Assembly (NCBI GenBank): GCA_963797565.1
Contig: CAWCPM010000002.1
Location: 321,879-385,878, forward strand
Length of the DNA: 64,000 nt
Direction of reading: 5' to 3'
Source: JAICYJ01 sp963797565
GTDB taxonomy: Bacteria; Actinomycetota; Thermoleophilia; Gaiellales; JAICJC01
This document shows positions 50,030-59,543 of this stretch, one piece after another (position 1 is the stretch's first letter; each line of letters begins with the position of its first letter). The notes under the pieces are model-generated. The model was not told the origin of the DNA, ran no database searches, and was given only the letters and a program-made list of their open reading frames with translations. The translations under genes were made by a program, and so were the position numbers.

Positions 50030-50368
50030 CTACGCCTCGACGGCCGTCGACTTGCGTCCGGCCAGGACCAGTACCAGCACGGCAGCCACGATCACCGCGG
50101 TCAGGAACTGGCCAAACCAGCCGACGTCGAGCACGTCGTTCGCGATGATGCCGCCGAGCAGCGAGCCGACGATGCCGATCAGGATGGTGCTGAGCACCCC
50201 CAGGCTGCGGTTGCCCGATACGACCGCCCGGCCGAGGCTGCCGATCACCAGGCCGACAATGGCGTACCAGATCAGCGACCAGGCCACCGACAGCGCGAAT
50301 CCGAGCAGGCCGAACCCGAACGCCATCATCAGCACGACCAGGACCAGCAGGATCAGAACCACGGACAT
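50030..50368 (-). CDS. GlsB/YeaQ/YmgE-family (transglycosylase-associated) membrane protein
   Basis: 112 aa, three to four hydrophobic helices. The family signature appears as VGLVIGSLGRAVVSG and LIGIVGSLLGGIIAN. The N terminus has an extra helix compared with the usual 80-90 aa proteins. Linked to general stress in several bacteria; molecular role unclear. Confidence 0.8.
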   Translation of the reverse strand: MSVVLILLVLVVLMMAFGFGLLGFALSVAWSLIWYAIVGLVIGSLGRAVVSGNRSLGVLSTILIGIVGSLLGGIIANDVLDVGWFGQFLTAVIVAAVLVLVLAGRKSTAVEA

Positions 50369-50422
50369 GTCTGAAGTCTAGATCAGGGTTCACCGATCCG
50401 CGCCTCGCTTCGCGAGCAGCAA

Positions 50423-50465
50423 TCTACTCTGTTATCGAGTAGAAACCTTCTCGACTTGCGAGTAG
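50423..50465. promoter_or_regulatory. GAGTAGA operator repeats upstream of the AAA ATPase gene
   Basis: TCTACTC-N7-GAGTAGA (50423-50443) is a perfect inverted repeat and a third GAGTAGA lies at 50459-50465, 11 bp before the start codon. The arrangement suggests a repressor or autoregulator binding across the promoter. Confidence 0.55.
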
Positions 50466-50475
50466 ACTGCGACGC

Positions 50476-51612
50476 ATGAACCCGTTCCCCTACCAGCGGC
50501 CGATCCTCCCCGAGCAGGTTATCGACCGCGACCTCGAGGTGCAGAAGCTGCTGTCCTGGTGCGACTCGGCCATGCTCGTGCGGCTGGACGCGCCCCGGCG
50601 CTACGGCAAGACCAGCCTCGTTCGCAAGGTGTTCCACGAGGCCGGCAAGCACGGCACCGTCGGCGTCCTCTGCGACCTCAAGGGCGTGCTCACCCTGTCC
50701 GACGTGATCACCAGGCTGGGCCGCTCCTACGCGCAGCTGCGCGGCCCGCTCGAGAAGATGCTGCGCCCGGTGCTGACGTCGATCGAGCTTGAGTTCAACG
50801 TCAGCTTCATGGGCGCGGGCGCCGGCGCGAAGCTGGGCGCGAGACCGGGCAACGAGGAGGCGGCGCTGTTCGCGCTGCTCGACCTGCCGCAGCGATTCGC
50901 CGGTAAGGGGTGGCAGGCGGTGATCGTCTGCTTCGACGAGTTTCAGGACGTGCTGGCCGTGCCCGCGGCGGACGACAAGCTGCGCGCGGCGATCCAGCAC
51001 CACTCGGACGGCTGTGCCTACATCTTTGCCGGTTCGGAGCCGCGGCTGATGAACGCGCTCTTCTCCGACAAGCGGCGCGCGTTCTGGAACCAGGCCGAGC
51101 CGCTGGAGCTGGGCCCGCTGGCCCCCGCCGACGTGGCCGGGTACGTGACCGGGCAGTTCGCGGCTGACGACAGGGACGTCGGCCCGGTTCTGCGGCTCGT
51201 GCTGTCGACGGCGCAGGGCCACCCGCAGCGGACGATGTTCCTCTGCTCGAAGCTGTGGGAGCGGTCGCAGCCGGGCGAGCCGGTGACGATCGAGGCCTGG
51301 CAGGCGGCGCTGGATGCCGCAAAGCTCCAGGAGGAGCACGCACTCGACGCCGAGTGGCGAAACCTGACCGGCTCGGCCCAGCGGGTGCTGCGTGCGGTCA
51401 CGCTGAACGGCGGCCGACCCTTCCAGAAGCACGCGGCCGAGGCCGTCGGCGTCCCGATCGGGAGCGTCGACCGGGTCAGCGACGCGCTGGTCGGGTCGTA
51501 CATCCTGCGGCAGACCGGCAAGGGAGAGTTCGCGTTCGTCGACCCGATGCTCGAGCTGTACGTCCGCGACCTGGCCGGGTCATCGCTGCCTGAGTCCGAC
51601 GCGGACGGCTGA
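50476..51612 (+). CDS. AAA/STAND-type ATPase (archaeal-ATPase-like)
   Basis: 378 aa. Walker A in a variant form APRRYGKTSLV, Walker B VIVCFDEFQDV, arginine-sensor-like FAGSEPRLM, then a winged-helix C-terminal region (residues about 275-350, ending in LRQTGKGEFAFVDPMLELYV) as in the archaeal ATPase and DUF4143-related families. These ATPases often occur in defence or mobile-element settings. No effector domain or partner gene is adjacent, so the role is unknown. Confidence 0.75.
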   Translation: MNPFPYQRPILPEQVIDRDLEVQKLLSWCDSAMLVRLDAPRRYGKTSLVRKVFHEAGKHGTVGVLCDLKGVLTLSDVITRLGRSYAQLRGPLEKMLRPVLTSIELEFNVSFMGAGAGAKLGARPGNEEAALFALLDLPQRFAGKGWQAVIVCFDEFQDVLAVPAADDKLRAAIQHHSDGCAYIFAGSEPRLMNALFSDKRRAFWNQAEPLELGPLAPADVAGYVTGQFAADDRDVGPVLRLVLSTAQGHPQRTMFLCSKLWERSQPGEPVTIEAWQAALDAAKLQEEHALDAEWRNLTGSAQRVLRAVTLNGGRPFQKHAAEAVGVPIGSVDRVSDALVGSYILRQTGKGEFAFVDPMLELYVRDLAGSSLPESDADG

Positions 51613-51776
51613 TGGTTGATTCCACGGGATGCGTGGATGCTGGGCGCAGGATGGGGCGGGCTGGACGACGGGAGCGTCCGCAGGGCAGGCTGGGCATGTC
51701 CTGGCCAAGGACGATCGTGGCGTCCAGCGTGTCCCAGACAAGTCCAGCGCCGCGTAGCTCGTGGAATCAATCATCT
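51610..51776. repeat. 167-bp element with 16-bp terminal inverted repeats (MITE-like)
   Basis: Left end TGATGGTTGATTCCAC and right end GTGGAATCAATCATCT are inverted copies with two mismatches (TTGATTCCAC/GTGGAATCAA perfect). The interior has further self-complementary pieces and no coding. It begins at the stop codon of the ATPase gene. No target duplication recognised. Confidence 0.45.
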
Positions 51777-51862
51777 AGCATCCGCGCCTGGAGCTCCTGA
51801 AACATGTGCGCCCCTCTTCACCCGCGGAACATCGATAGCGCAGGCCGGCCGGAGTCGCCGGC

Positions 51863-53086
51863 GTGACGTGGGCGGGACGCTGGTCCGTGGCGGCGGTGCT
51901 TGCCCTGCTCGCGGCCACGCCGGCCGCAGCGCTGGGGACGGCGGCCACGCAAGGCCCGGCGGTGGATGCCGCGAAGTCTGCCGGGATCGCCCAGATCACG
52001 CAGTCGATCGGCTCCACGATCGGCGACTTCAACCGCGACGGCCGCGCCGACGTGCTGTTGAACCGGGCCTACAAGGCGCCCGCGGGTGAGTACCTGAACA
52101 CCGGCGGCCATTTCAGGGCGGTCAATCTCAAGACCTTCGTGCGGGACGACCGCCACGGCTGCGCGGTCGCCGATGTGAACCACGACGGGCGACGGGACAT
52201 CTACTGCACCGTCGGCGCCTCGCACGGCGTCAAGATCAAGTCGAACGAGCTCTGGATGCAGCAGCGCGACGGCGACTTCGTCAACGAGGCCGCGAAGTAC
52301 CACGTCGTCGATCCGTACGGGCGCAGCCGGGGGGCCGTCTTCTTCGACGCCAACAAGGACGGCTGGCCCGACCTGTTCGTCAGCAACTACTACCCGCGCC
52401 CGGACGGGTTGCCCACGCCGAACCGCTTGTACCTGAACGACCACGGCAAGGGCTTCGTCTCGGCGCGCGGCTACGGCCTCAATCGGACGGTCGGCGGCCT
52501 GGCGCTGGCGCCCGGCTGCCAGCAGGGCGGCGACTACAACAACGACGGGTTCCCTGACCTGCTGGTGTGTGGCAAGGCCGGCATCCATCTGTACCGCAAC
52601 AACGGCGGCCACTCGTTCACCGACGTCACGGCCGCGGTCGGGCTGTCGGGCGTCTGGTACGGCGCGCGCATGGTCGACGTCAACCGAGACGGCCGGCTCG
52701 ACCTCGTCATGGTCAACCGGCGGCGGCTGCAGGTGCGGATCCAGCAGCCCGACGGAAGCTTCGGGGTGGTGTCGATCGCGAGGCGACTGGTGGGCGGCCG
52801 GGCGGTCGCGACCGGCGACGTGAACGGCGACGGATACCCCGACATCTACGTGGTGCAGGGCGCGACCGGTGCGCACGAGGTCGCGAACCCGCCGGACATC
52901 ATGTACCTGAACGACGGCGGAACGGCCCTCACGCAGGTGCCGATCCCGGAGACGTCACGCGGCAACGGGGCGTCCGTGTCAGCGCTCGACTACAACGACG
53001 ACGGGACCGTTGACTTCCTGGTCACCAACGGCGCGCGCGGGCTGGCGGGACCGGTGCAGCTGATCTCGTTCCCGCCGCCGGCGTAG
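51863..53086 (+). CDS. Secreted FG-GAP/VCBS-repeat protein
   Basis: 407 aa from GTG. N-terminal signal peptide (VAAVLALLAATPAAALG). Seven calcium-binding repeats with D-x-[ND]-x-DG motifs: DFNRDGRADV, DVNHDGRRDI, DANKDGWPDL, DYNNDGFPDL, DVNRDGRLDL, DVNGDGYPDI and DYNDDGTVDF, making a beta-propeller like CRTAC/integrin-type domains. Probably an extracellular binding or adhesion protein. Confidence 0.85.
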   Translation: MTWAGRWSVAAVLALLAATPAAALGTAATQGPAVDAAKSAGIAQITQSIGSTIGDFNRDGRADVLLNRAYKAPAGEYLNTGGHFRAVNLKTFVRDDRHGCAVADVNHDGRRDIYCTVGASHGVKIKSNELWMQQRDGDFVNEAAKYHVVDPYGRSRGAVFFDANKDGWPDLFVSNYYPRPDGLPTPNRLYLNDHGKGFVSARGYGLNRTVGGLALAPGCQQGGDYNNDGFPDLLVCGKAGIHLYRNNGGHSFTDVTAAVGLSGVWYGARMVDVNRDGRLDLVMVNRRRLQVRIQQPDGSFGVVSIARRLVGGRAVATGDVNGDGYPDIYVVQGATGAHEVANPPDIMYLNDGGTALTQVPIPETSRGNGASVSALDYNDDGTVDFLVTNGARGLAGPVQLISFPPPA

Positions 53087-53118
53087 GCTCGCCGGTAGCG
53101 GGGCCGGGGCGGCGCCGC

Positions 53119-53307
53119 CTACAGGCCGTCGTGCCGGCGTCCGGCGACGGCTTCCACCGTCTGGCGCGACAGCCCGGTGATGCGGCAGACCTCGTCATCC
53201 GGCCACCCCGCGCGGCGAGCCTCGTCGATCGCGATCTCGAAGGCGCGGCGTGTGGTGACGAAGTTCAGAGAGGTGGCGATCAGCTGGGTGGCGAGGTGCT
53301 CCGGCAC
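53119..53307 (-). CDS. Small HTH protein with an SOS box
   Basis: 62 aa from GTG 53307. The second half reads DDEVCRITGLSRQTVEAVAG, a helix-turn-helix of the resolvase or sigma-region type. A perfect LexA palindrome is 20 bp upstream. It may be a DNA-damage-induced regulator, but a stand-alone HTH this short is unusual. Confidence 0.55.
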   Translation of the reverse strand: MPEHLATQLIATSLNFVTTRRAFEIAIDEARRAGWPDDEVCRITGLSRQTVEAVAGRRHDGL

Positions 53308-53326
53308 GAGCGGGATACTGGCACAC

Positions 53327-53340
53327 CGAACATATGTTCG
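53327..53340. promoter_or_regulatory. LexA (SOS) box upstream of the small HTH gene
   Basis: Perfect palindrome CGAACATATGTTCG, identical to the copy at 12564. It touches the stop codon of the methyltransferase gene and lies 20 bp before the HTH gene start. Confidence 0.75.
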
Positions 53341-54085
53341 TCAAGTCTCCTTGTGCCAGACCGAGATGTGCTTGCGGCTCTCGCTCGTGAACGGCTCGCG
53401 GTTCCAGCCGCTCCAGCGCTCGCGCAGCGTCATCCCGGCCAGCCTCGCCATCAGGTCGAGCTCGGCCGGCCAGACGTAGCGAAACGGCACCGACAAGCCG
53501 CGGAACCGGTCGCCGTCCATCCAGTAGTGGTGCGAGATCAGGCCCTGGGTGGCGATGTCGTACTCGTCGAAGCCGAGCCTCGAGGGAGTGACCGTGAACG
53601 GGTCGCGCCGTCTCGCCGGGAGGCAGCCGCTGGAGCTGAGGGACGCCGACCTCGACCACGAAACATCCGCCGGGCCGGAGGTGCGCGGCGGCGTTCTGGA
53701 AGCAGGTCACCTGATCGTCCTGCGTGGTCAGGTTGTTGATCGTGTTGTAGACCAGGTAGGCCAGCGTGAACTCGCCCGGCACCCTGGTGGTGGCGAAGTC
53801 GCCCAGCGCGACCTCGATCCGATCGGCGCCGGGCTTGGCCCTGAGCTGCTCCACCATCTCGCTCGAGAGGTCGATGCCGCACACCGTGACGCCGCGCCGG
53901 GAGAGCGGCAGCGCGACCCGGCCGGTGCCGATGCCGAGCTCCAGCGCAGCGCCGTCTCCGGCCAGCCCGGCCAGGAAGTCGACGGTCGGCTCGATCACCG
54001 CGGGGTCGAACATCTCGGAGCTGCTGTCGTCGTAGCGCTCGGCCACACCCTCACCGAAGTAGTTGTGGCGCTTCTGGCTGCTCAT
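53341..54085 (-). CDS. Class I SAM-dependent methyltransferase, one indel
   Basis: About 247 aa when an indel near 53610 is repaired. The first about 165 residues hold SAM motif I ALELGIGTGRVALPL, the acidic VCGIDLSSEM and motif IV/post-I LAYLVYNTINNL; the continuing frame reads YDIATQGLISHHYWMDG then FRYVWPAELDLMARLAG and ends HISVWHKET. Similar to small-molecule or ubiquinone-type methyltransferases. Upstream and downstream elements are intact, so a consensus error is likely. Confidence 0.8.
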
Positions 54086-54143
54086 GCTCGGCACAGTACC
54101 CCGGCGTGTCGCGGCGCAGCTGCGAACGGTTGCAGCTGCGGCG

Positions 54144-55292
54144 CTATTTCCCGTTTACGCCTGAGCCTTGCAACGACCGGTCGTCGGGGATCACCACCCG
54201 AAACACCGAGCCACCGCCCGGCCCGCTGAGAGCATGGATCTCGCCCCCGAGTGCGTGGGTGATGCGCTGCGCGAGCGTCAGTCCGAGGCCGGAGCCTCTC
54301 GTCGAGCGCGAACCGTCGCCCCTCCAAAACGGCTCGAATACGCGGTCGCGCTGCCCTCCCGTGAGCCCCATCCCGGAGTCCTGCACGCTCAGCTCGAGCG
54401 CGCCGTTGACGGTGGTCGCGGTGACGGTCACGGAGCCACCGGTCGGCGTGTAGCGGACGGCATTGTCCACCAGCGAGTCGAGCACCCTTGCGAGCTTTGC
54501 CGAGCAGCGGGCGTCCGCGGCCGACGTCAGATCGGTGTGCACGCCGATCGACTTGGCTCGTGCATCGTGGTCGCACAGCTCCACCGCGTGGCGCACGGCG
54601 TCGGCCACGGCGATCGACCGCGCGTCGGTACGGAACGCGGCGGCATCCACCTGCGAAAGGTCGAAGAGATCCTCCACCATCGCCACCAGCGTCTGGATCG
54701 AGCGCAGCATCTGCGCCGAGTATTCGCGCACGATCCCCGGGTCGTCGACCACGCCGTCGTCGATCGCCTCCACCATCGCCCGCAGGTTGGCGAGTGGCGT
54801 GCGCAGGTCGTGAGAGATCGAGGTCATCAGGTCGCGCCGGGCGGCCTCGGTGCGGCGCTCCGTCTCGATCAGGTCGGAGATCCGCTGCGCCGCCAGGTCG
54901 AGCGCGGCTCCCACCTGCCGCAGCTCGGGGCTGGCCCGCAGATCGCCCACTCGGGCGTCCAGCTGGTTCTCGCCCAGCCGCCGTGCCACGCTGGTCAGCC
55001 GGGTCAGCGCGCGCGTGGTGGTGTGACCCACGATCAGCGCGGCTACGACGCCGGCCGACAGGGAGTAGCCGGCCACCAGCACCACTTCGATGCGGTCGCT
55101 GGGGCTGATCAGCATGAAGTGGTTCAACGCCACCAGATCGATCACCGTCACCAGCGATGCCACCACAGCGATCGCGATCATGGTGGCGGCCAGACCGGCG
55201 CGGGCCACAAGCCGGCTTGCCACCAGCGCGGTGAGGCAGGTGGCGACCGTGATCGGGCCGATCAGGGCCAGGATGCGGATCGTCTCGCTCAC
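54144..55292 (-). CDS. Sensor histidine kinase
   Basis: 382 aa. Three to four N-terminal transmembrane helices, a HAMP domain around residues 85-140, the phosphoacceptor H box SISHDLRTPLANLRAM and an HATPase with N box LVDNAVRYT, G1 QDSGMGLTG and G2 RGSGLGLTLA. Overlaps the response regulator by 4 bp (cotranslated). The signal is unknown; no large extracellular domain is present. Confidence 0.92.
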   Translation of the reverse strand: MSETIRILALIGPITVATCLTALVASRLVARAGLAATMIAIAVVASLVTVIDLVALNHFMLISPSDRIEVVLVAGYSLSAGVVAALIVGHTTTRALTRLTSVARRLGENQLDARVGDLRASPELRQVGAALDLAAQRISDLIETERRTEAARRDLMTSISHDLRTPLANLRAMVEAIDDGVVDDPGIVREYSAQMLRSIQTLVAMVEDLFDLSQVDAAAFRTDARSIAVADAVRHAVELCDHDARAKSIGVHTDLTSAADARCSAKLARVLDSLVDNAVRYTPTGGSVTVTATTVNGALELSVQDSGMGLTGGQRDRVFEPFWRGDGSRSTRGSGLGLTLAQRITHALGGEIHALSGPGGGSVFRVVIPDDRSLQGSGVNGK

Positions 55293-55963
55293 GGATCGAA
55301 CCGGTAGCCGACGCCGTGCACGGTGACCAGGTGGCGCGGGTTGGATGGATCGACCTCGATCTTCGACCGCAGCCGCCGCACATGGACGGTCACCGTATCG
55401 GTGGGGCCGATCCAGTCGTAGCCCCAGACATCCTCAAGCAGGTCGGCTCGGCTCAGGGTGCGGCCTGGGTGGCATGCCAGCACGTGCAGCAGCGCGAACT
55501 CCTTGCGCGTGGTGTGGACGACCTGCCCCGACAGCAGCACCTCGCGCCGCTCACCGTCCACCACCAGGTCGCCATGGCAGATGCGGCGCCCGCTCTGGCG
55601 GCTGTCCGAGCGGCGCAGCACCGCTCGCACCCGCTCGACCACCTCGCGCGGCGAGTAGGGCTTGACGATGTAGTCGTCTGCGCCCAGTTGCAGGCCGTTG
55701 ATGCGCTCCGCCTCGGATGCTCGGGCCGACAGGATGATGACCGGCAGGTCGCTCTCCAGCCGCACCAGCTTCAGCACGTCCAGCCCGCTCAGGCGCGGCA
55801 GCATCAGGTCGAGCACCACCGCCTGGGGCGGGTCGCTGCGGATTGCGCTGAGCGCCTCCTCGCCGTCGGCGGCCTCAGACACCGTGTACCCCTCGCGGGT
55901 CAGGTAGCGGCTGAGAACGTCGCGCACGACCGGCTCGTCGTCCACCACCAAGATGCTTCCCAT
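55289..55963 (-). CDS. OmpR/PhoB-family response regulator
   Basis: 224 aa from ATG 55963; an ATG at 55978 would add five residues. Receiver domain with ILVVDDEP, phosphorylated Asp in VVLDLMLPRLSG and Lys in VKPYSPREV, followed by a winged helix ending RHLVTVHGVGYRFDP. Partner of the adjacent histidine kinase. The divergent secreted beta-propeller gene 150 bp away is a possible target. Confidence 0.93.
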   Translation of the reverse strand: MGSILVVDDEPVVRDVLSRYLTREGYTVSEAADGEEALSAIRSDPPQAVVLDLMLPRLSGLDVLKLVRLESDLPVIILSARASEAERINGLQLGADDYIVKPYSPREVVERVRAVLRRSDSRQSGRRICHGDLVVDGERREVLLSGQVVHTTRKEFALLHVLACHPGRTLSRADLLEDVWGYDWIGPTDTVTVHVRRLRSKIEVDPSNPRHLVTVHGVGYRFDP

Positions 55964-56112
55964 CCCGAGAGCGTACATGTGGCGCGCCTCCGAGCCATCG
56001 TGAGTTTCGCGTCTCGTAATGGCTCGGACACAGGTCGGTAAGACGCGTTGGCCTAGCTTAGACACGTTTGCCGGTCTCTCGGCAAGCGGAGTCCACGATC
56101 TGAGGGGGAAGC

Positions 56113-57261
56113 ATGAAGCTGAGAACACGAGCCCTGAGTGTCTGCCTGCTGGCGGCACTCGCGGGAGCAGCCGCAATCGGCTCCGGCACCGCAGCCGCGG
56201 CGACCAGCCCGGTGGTGGGACACGTCTACGTGAACGACGACACGGCCGGCACCAACACCATCGCCGGGTTCAACCGCCACGCCGACGGGACGCTGACGCC
56301 CATGACAGGCTCCCCGTTCCCGGCCGGCGGAGCAGGCGCGGGCAGCGGCCTGGCGAGCCAGGGCGCGCTGCAGGTTGCGGCGGGTGGCCGCCTGCTGCTC
56401 GCGGTCGACCCCGGCAGCAACCAGATCTCGGTGCTTCGGATCGGGGCAGGCGGAGCGCTCACTCCGCGCGGCGTCGTGTCGTCGCGCGGCATTCAGCCGG
56501 TCAGCATCGCTGTTCACGGAAACCTCGTCTACGTCGCCAACGCCGGCAACGGCGGCAGCAACTACACCGGCTTCCGGCTCGGGCAGTTCGGCCACCTGCG
56601 GCACCTGCGGGGATCGACCGTGGGCCTGCCCGACGGCTCGCAGCCTGGGGACGTGCTGTTCAACTCGACCGGCACCAACCTGGCCGGCACGCGGGTCGGC
56701 ACCTCGCTGATCGACAGCTTCAGGGTCACGTCGACCGGCCGGCTGGCAGCGGCACCCGGTTCGCCGTACGCCGCCCAGGGCCCCGGCCCGTTCGGCAGCG
56801 AGTTTCGGCCGACCAATCCACGCCAGCTGTTCGTCTCCAACGCGCACGGCGGTGCCAACGTCGGCACCGTGTCGGCCTTCCGTGTGGCCGGCAACGGCGT
56901 CCTGTCGTCGATCGGATCCTCGCCCTTCCCCGACCTCCAGACGGCTCCCTGCTGGGTGGAGATCAGCCACGACGGCAGCTACCTGTTCGCCGTCAACACC
57001 GCGGTGCCCAGCATCTCGCGGTACCGGATCGCGGCGGGCGGCTCGCTGACGCTGCTTGGCAGCACGGTGTTCAACCTGCCCACCGGCCTGGGGCCGCTGG
57101 ACGCACGGCTCGCGCCTGACGGCAAGACGCTGTGGGTGGTCGACTCCGGCGCCGCCAAGGTCAGCGGGTTCCGGGTGAACGGTGGCAACCTGACCGAACT
57201 CGGCAGCTCGCCGACGGCCCTGCCCGCCGGCGCGACCGCCTTCGGCATCGTCGTCACCTAG
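56113..57261 (+). CDS. Secreted lactonase-like/YVTN beta-propeller protein
   Basis: 382 aa. Signal peptide MKLRTRALSVCLLAALAGAA. About seven blades with repeats such as GHVYVNDDTAGTNTIAGF, NLVYVANAGNGGSN, LFVSNAHGGAN and LWVVDSGAAKV. Lactonase family fold; no metal ligands visible, so likely structural or binding. GGGGG ribosome site upstream. A strong terminator follows. Confidence 0.8.
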   Translation: MKLRTRALSVCLLAALAGAAAIGSGTAAAATSPVVGHVYVNDDTAGTNTIAGFNRHADGTLTPMTGSPFPAGGAGAGSGLASQGALQVAAGGRLLLAVDPGSNQISVLRIGAGGALTPRGVVSSRGIQPVSIAVHGNLVYVANAGNGGSNYTGFRLGQFGHLRHLRGSTVGLPDGSQPGDVLFNSTGTNLAGTRVGTSLIDSFRVTSTGRLAAAPGSPYAAQGPGPFGSEFRPTNPRQLFVSNAHGGANVGTVSAFRVAGNGVLSSIGSSPFPDLQTAPCWVEISHDGSYLFAVNTAVPSISRYRIAAGGSLTLLGSTVFNLPTGLGPLDARLAPDGKTLWVVDSGAAKVSGFRVNGGNLTELGSSPTALPAGATAFGIVVT

Positions 57262-57284
57262 CACGCAAACCAAGGAAGGGACAC

Positions 57285-57315
57285 GGGGAGCGGGCGTCAC
57301 AGACGCCCGCTCCCC
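57285..57315 (+). terminator. Terminator after the beta-propeller gene
   Basis: GGGGAGCGGGCGT and ACGCCCGCTCCCC are perfectly complementary (13 bp) around CACAG, 23 nt after the stop codon. No T-run. The rest of the gene-free stretch to 57673 holds the hairpin at 57579 and nothing else I can name. Confidence 0.65.
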
Positions 57316-57578
57316 ACGCCTCGAGTGGTCGTGCGTTTGTGAGCAGGCAAGCATCCTCCCAGCAAGTAGGCTCCGCGGTGGACGCAAGCGCTGTCCTCCA
57401 AGACCCCTTTGGGCAGCCCGTCCGACAACTAGGGGCCGCCGACTGCCACGGGCGCAACCGGCGGCCCTTCCAACGCGCGAACGAACCGCGCACACACTCC
57501 TAACATCCGGGGCGTACGATCGCGATCGGAGTGTCGGCCTGTTCGCCGTGCCGATGGGACAGCTGACCCCTAATCGAG

Positions 57579-57616
57579 GGCCCGTCGGTGGCGTCGGAGC
57601 CGTCCACCGACGGGCC
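57579..57616. terminator. Isolated 13-bp hairpin in the gene-free stretch
   Basis: GGCCCGTCGGTGG and CCACCGACGGGCC flank a 12-base loop. It could end transcription from either side; it is 58 bp beyond the stop codon of the minus-strand cupin gene, making a role as that gene's terminator plausible. Confidence 0.55.
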
Positions 57617-57673
57617 AACTCGGTTGTCGATGGATCTGGCTCAACCCGACGCGAGCGCGCAGCTATCAGGCAG

Positions 57674-58234
57674 TCACCCCGTGGGCGGCCACGGTAGTCG
57701 ACTCGGCTGGCTGTCCGGTATGTCGGCGTAGGCGCCCTTCGGAGAGTCGGTCGCCACCACAACGCTGGCGTCGTAGCGGGCGGCGATGGCGTCGACCGGG
57801 AAGCCCTCGCCCTCGCACCACTCCTGCGTGCGGCCGCCCACCATCACGATCGTGCACGGCCCGTCGCCTGCGCCGACAAACACGTGGCCTGTCAGCGGCG
57901 GGCTGTGAAAGAAGTCGCCCGACCGAAGCAGTCGTTCCTGGCCCTCGACGATGAGGATGCACTCACCGAACAGCACCAGGAACGCTTCCTGGTCGTTCTC
58001 GCGGTGGTAGCGCGCGTTGAACTGTCCCGGCTCGAGCACGCGCAGGTTGAACCCGAACTCCGGAAACCGGGCATCCTCCGGCTCCGGCGAACACGTGATG
58101 CCCATCCGCTCGTTGCGCCGTGCCGCCAACTCCGCCACGTTGACGACAAACCACCCCTCGCCGACCGGTCGAAGCCCTTCGTCCGACCGCTCGACCGTCG
58201 CCTCCCCCACCCGCGGTTGATCGGCACCAGCCAT
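57674..58234 (-). CDS. Cupin-domain protein (intact paralogue of the 25-kb pseudogene)
   Basis: 186 aa. The cupin barrel shows the first motif as FNARYHRENDQEAFLVLFGE and the second as SGDFFHSPPLTGHVFVGAG, with His/Glu ligand positions H-x-E near residues 72-78. Small-molecule binding or dioxygenase-like functions are typical. N-terminal 30 residues resemble the degraded gene at 25.0-25.6 kb. Confidence 0.8.
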   Translation of the reverse strand: MAGADQPRVGEATVERSDEGLRPVGEGWFVVNVAELAARRNERMGITCSPEPEDARFPEFGFNLRVLEPGQFNARYHRENDQEAFLVLFGECILIVEGQERLLRSGDFFHSPPLTGHVFVGAGDGPCTIVMVGGRTQEWCEGEGFPVDAIAARYDASVVVATDSPKGAYADIPDSQPSRLPWPPTG

Positions 58235-58274
58235 CGTCCCCTCCCGACGTGTGATCGGAGGCTAGCCGGATCAA

Positions 58275-58313
58275 CCCCGGCTACGCGGCGGAATGCGCGC
58301 CGCGTAGCCGGGG
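58275..58313. terminator. Strong hairpin between the TolB-like and cupin genes
   Basis: CCCCGGCTACGCGGC and GCCGCGTAGCCGGGG form a perfect 15-bp stem with a nine-base loop, about 13 nt after the stop codon of the minus-strand propeller gene. Confidence 0.7.
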
Positions 58314-58325
58314 GAGTGGGCCGAG

Positions 58326-59467
58326 CTAAGGAGTAACCGGGTGGGTGCCCCAGCCCGACGCTTCCTCAAAGTCAAAGGGTCGGGCGTGTCGGTGACCTGG
58401 GTCAGGTCGCTGCCGTCTGCGTTGGCGATCCACAGGTCCTCCTGCCCCATGCCGTTCGTGAAGTGCGTCCGCGAGAACAGCAGCTTCGTGCTGTCGGGTG
58501 ACCACACCGGCTCGAAGGAGATGTCCTTGTTGGTGGGGTCGGTCACTCGCGTCAGCCCGCTGCCGTCGGGATGCACGACGTACACCTGGGTCGAGCCCTT
58601 GCTGAACACCTGAAGCTCGTTGTTGAACGCGATCAGGCGACCATCGGGCGACCACTTGGGATGCTTCGCGCCCAGGCCATCTGGCGTCAGCTGGTGAAGG
58701 CCGCTGCCATCGACGTTGACCACGAATGCCGCGCTCTGCGATCCCGATCCGGTCGAGGACTTGAAGAAGGCGGCGAACACCACCCGCGTACCATCCGGAG
58801 ACCAGTCCGCGTTGCAGCAGGAGACGCGAAGGCTGGGCGGATTCAACTGCATCCGCCCACTGCCGTCCGCGTTCACGACGAACAGGTCGCCGTTGTCGCA
58901 GGCCGCCCCGCCACAACCCGCGGGGAAGAGGCGGTCAAAGAGGATCCGGGAGCCGTCGGGGGAATAGCCCCACGGGTAGTCGTCGCCACCTGGATTCTTG
59001 GTGACGCGGACGAGGCCGCCTCCGTCCGACGAACGCATGGTGTAGATGCCGTTTCGTCCCGGCTTCGCGTCGTCTAGACCCTCGGCCGTGAGGCGGCGCA
59101 TGTTGGGGGACCAGTTGCCGCATCCCAGCCACAGATCGGGGTCAGGGTTGTCCAGCAGCTTGAAGCCCGACCCGTCCGGGTTGACCGTGGCTGGCCGGGC
59201 GAGTCCCTCTGGGTTGGATGTAGTCTCTTGGACCTTGGTCCCGTCGGGTGACCAGCTGCCACACTCGCCGCCCGCGGACAGGGGTGCGAGTTGGACCACG
59301 TGTGACCCGTCGGGGTTGGCCGTGAAGAGGTGGTCGTCGTCGATCGCCGGGTCATATCGGCTGAACAGGATCTGACCGTTCGGGCCGGTGCCTGTGGCCT
59401 GGGCGGCCGGCGCACCAAGCGCCGCCAGCCCGACGCCGAGAATCGCCAGCTTGAAGAGCGTGTGCAT
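58326..59467 (-). CDS. Secreted TolB/PD40-type beta-propeller protein (one indel near the 3' end)
   Basis: About 380 aa. Signal peptide MHTLFKLAILGVGLAALGAP. Repeats of the form WSPDGTRVVF, NADGSGRMQL and VNPDGSGFKL are PD40/WD40-like propeller blades. The last 15 residues (FDFEEASGWGTHPVTP) are reached only if a missing C is restored in a CCC run near 58372. Periplasm-like or extracellular; function unknown. Confidence 0.82.
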
Positions 59468-59543
59468 GCCTGGTTCCTTTCGATGGTTTGGTGGAGATGA
59501 ACACCCGGCGCTCGTGCCGGGGTGTCGGTTGGTTGACCCGCGG

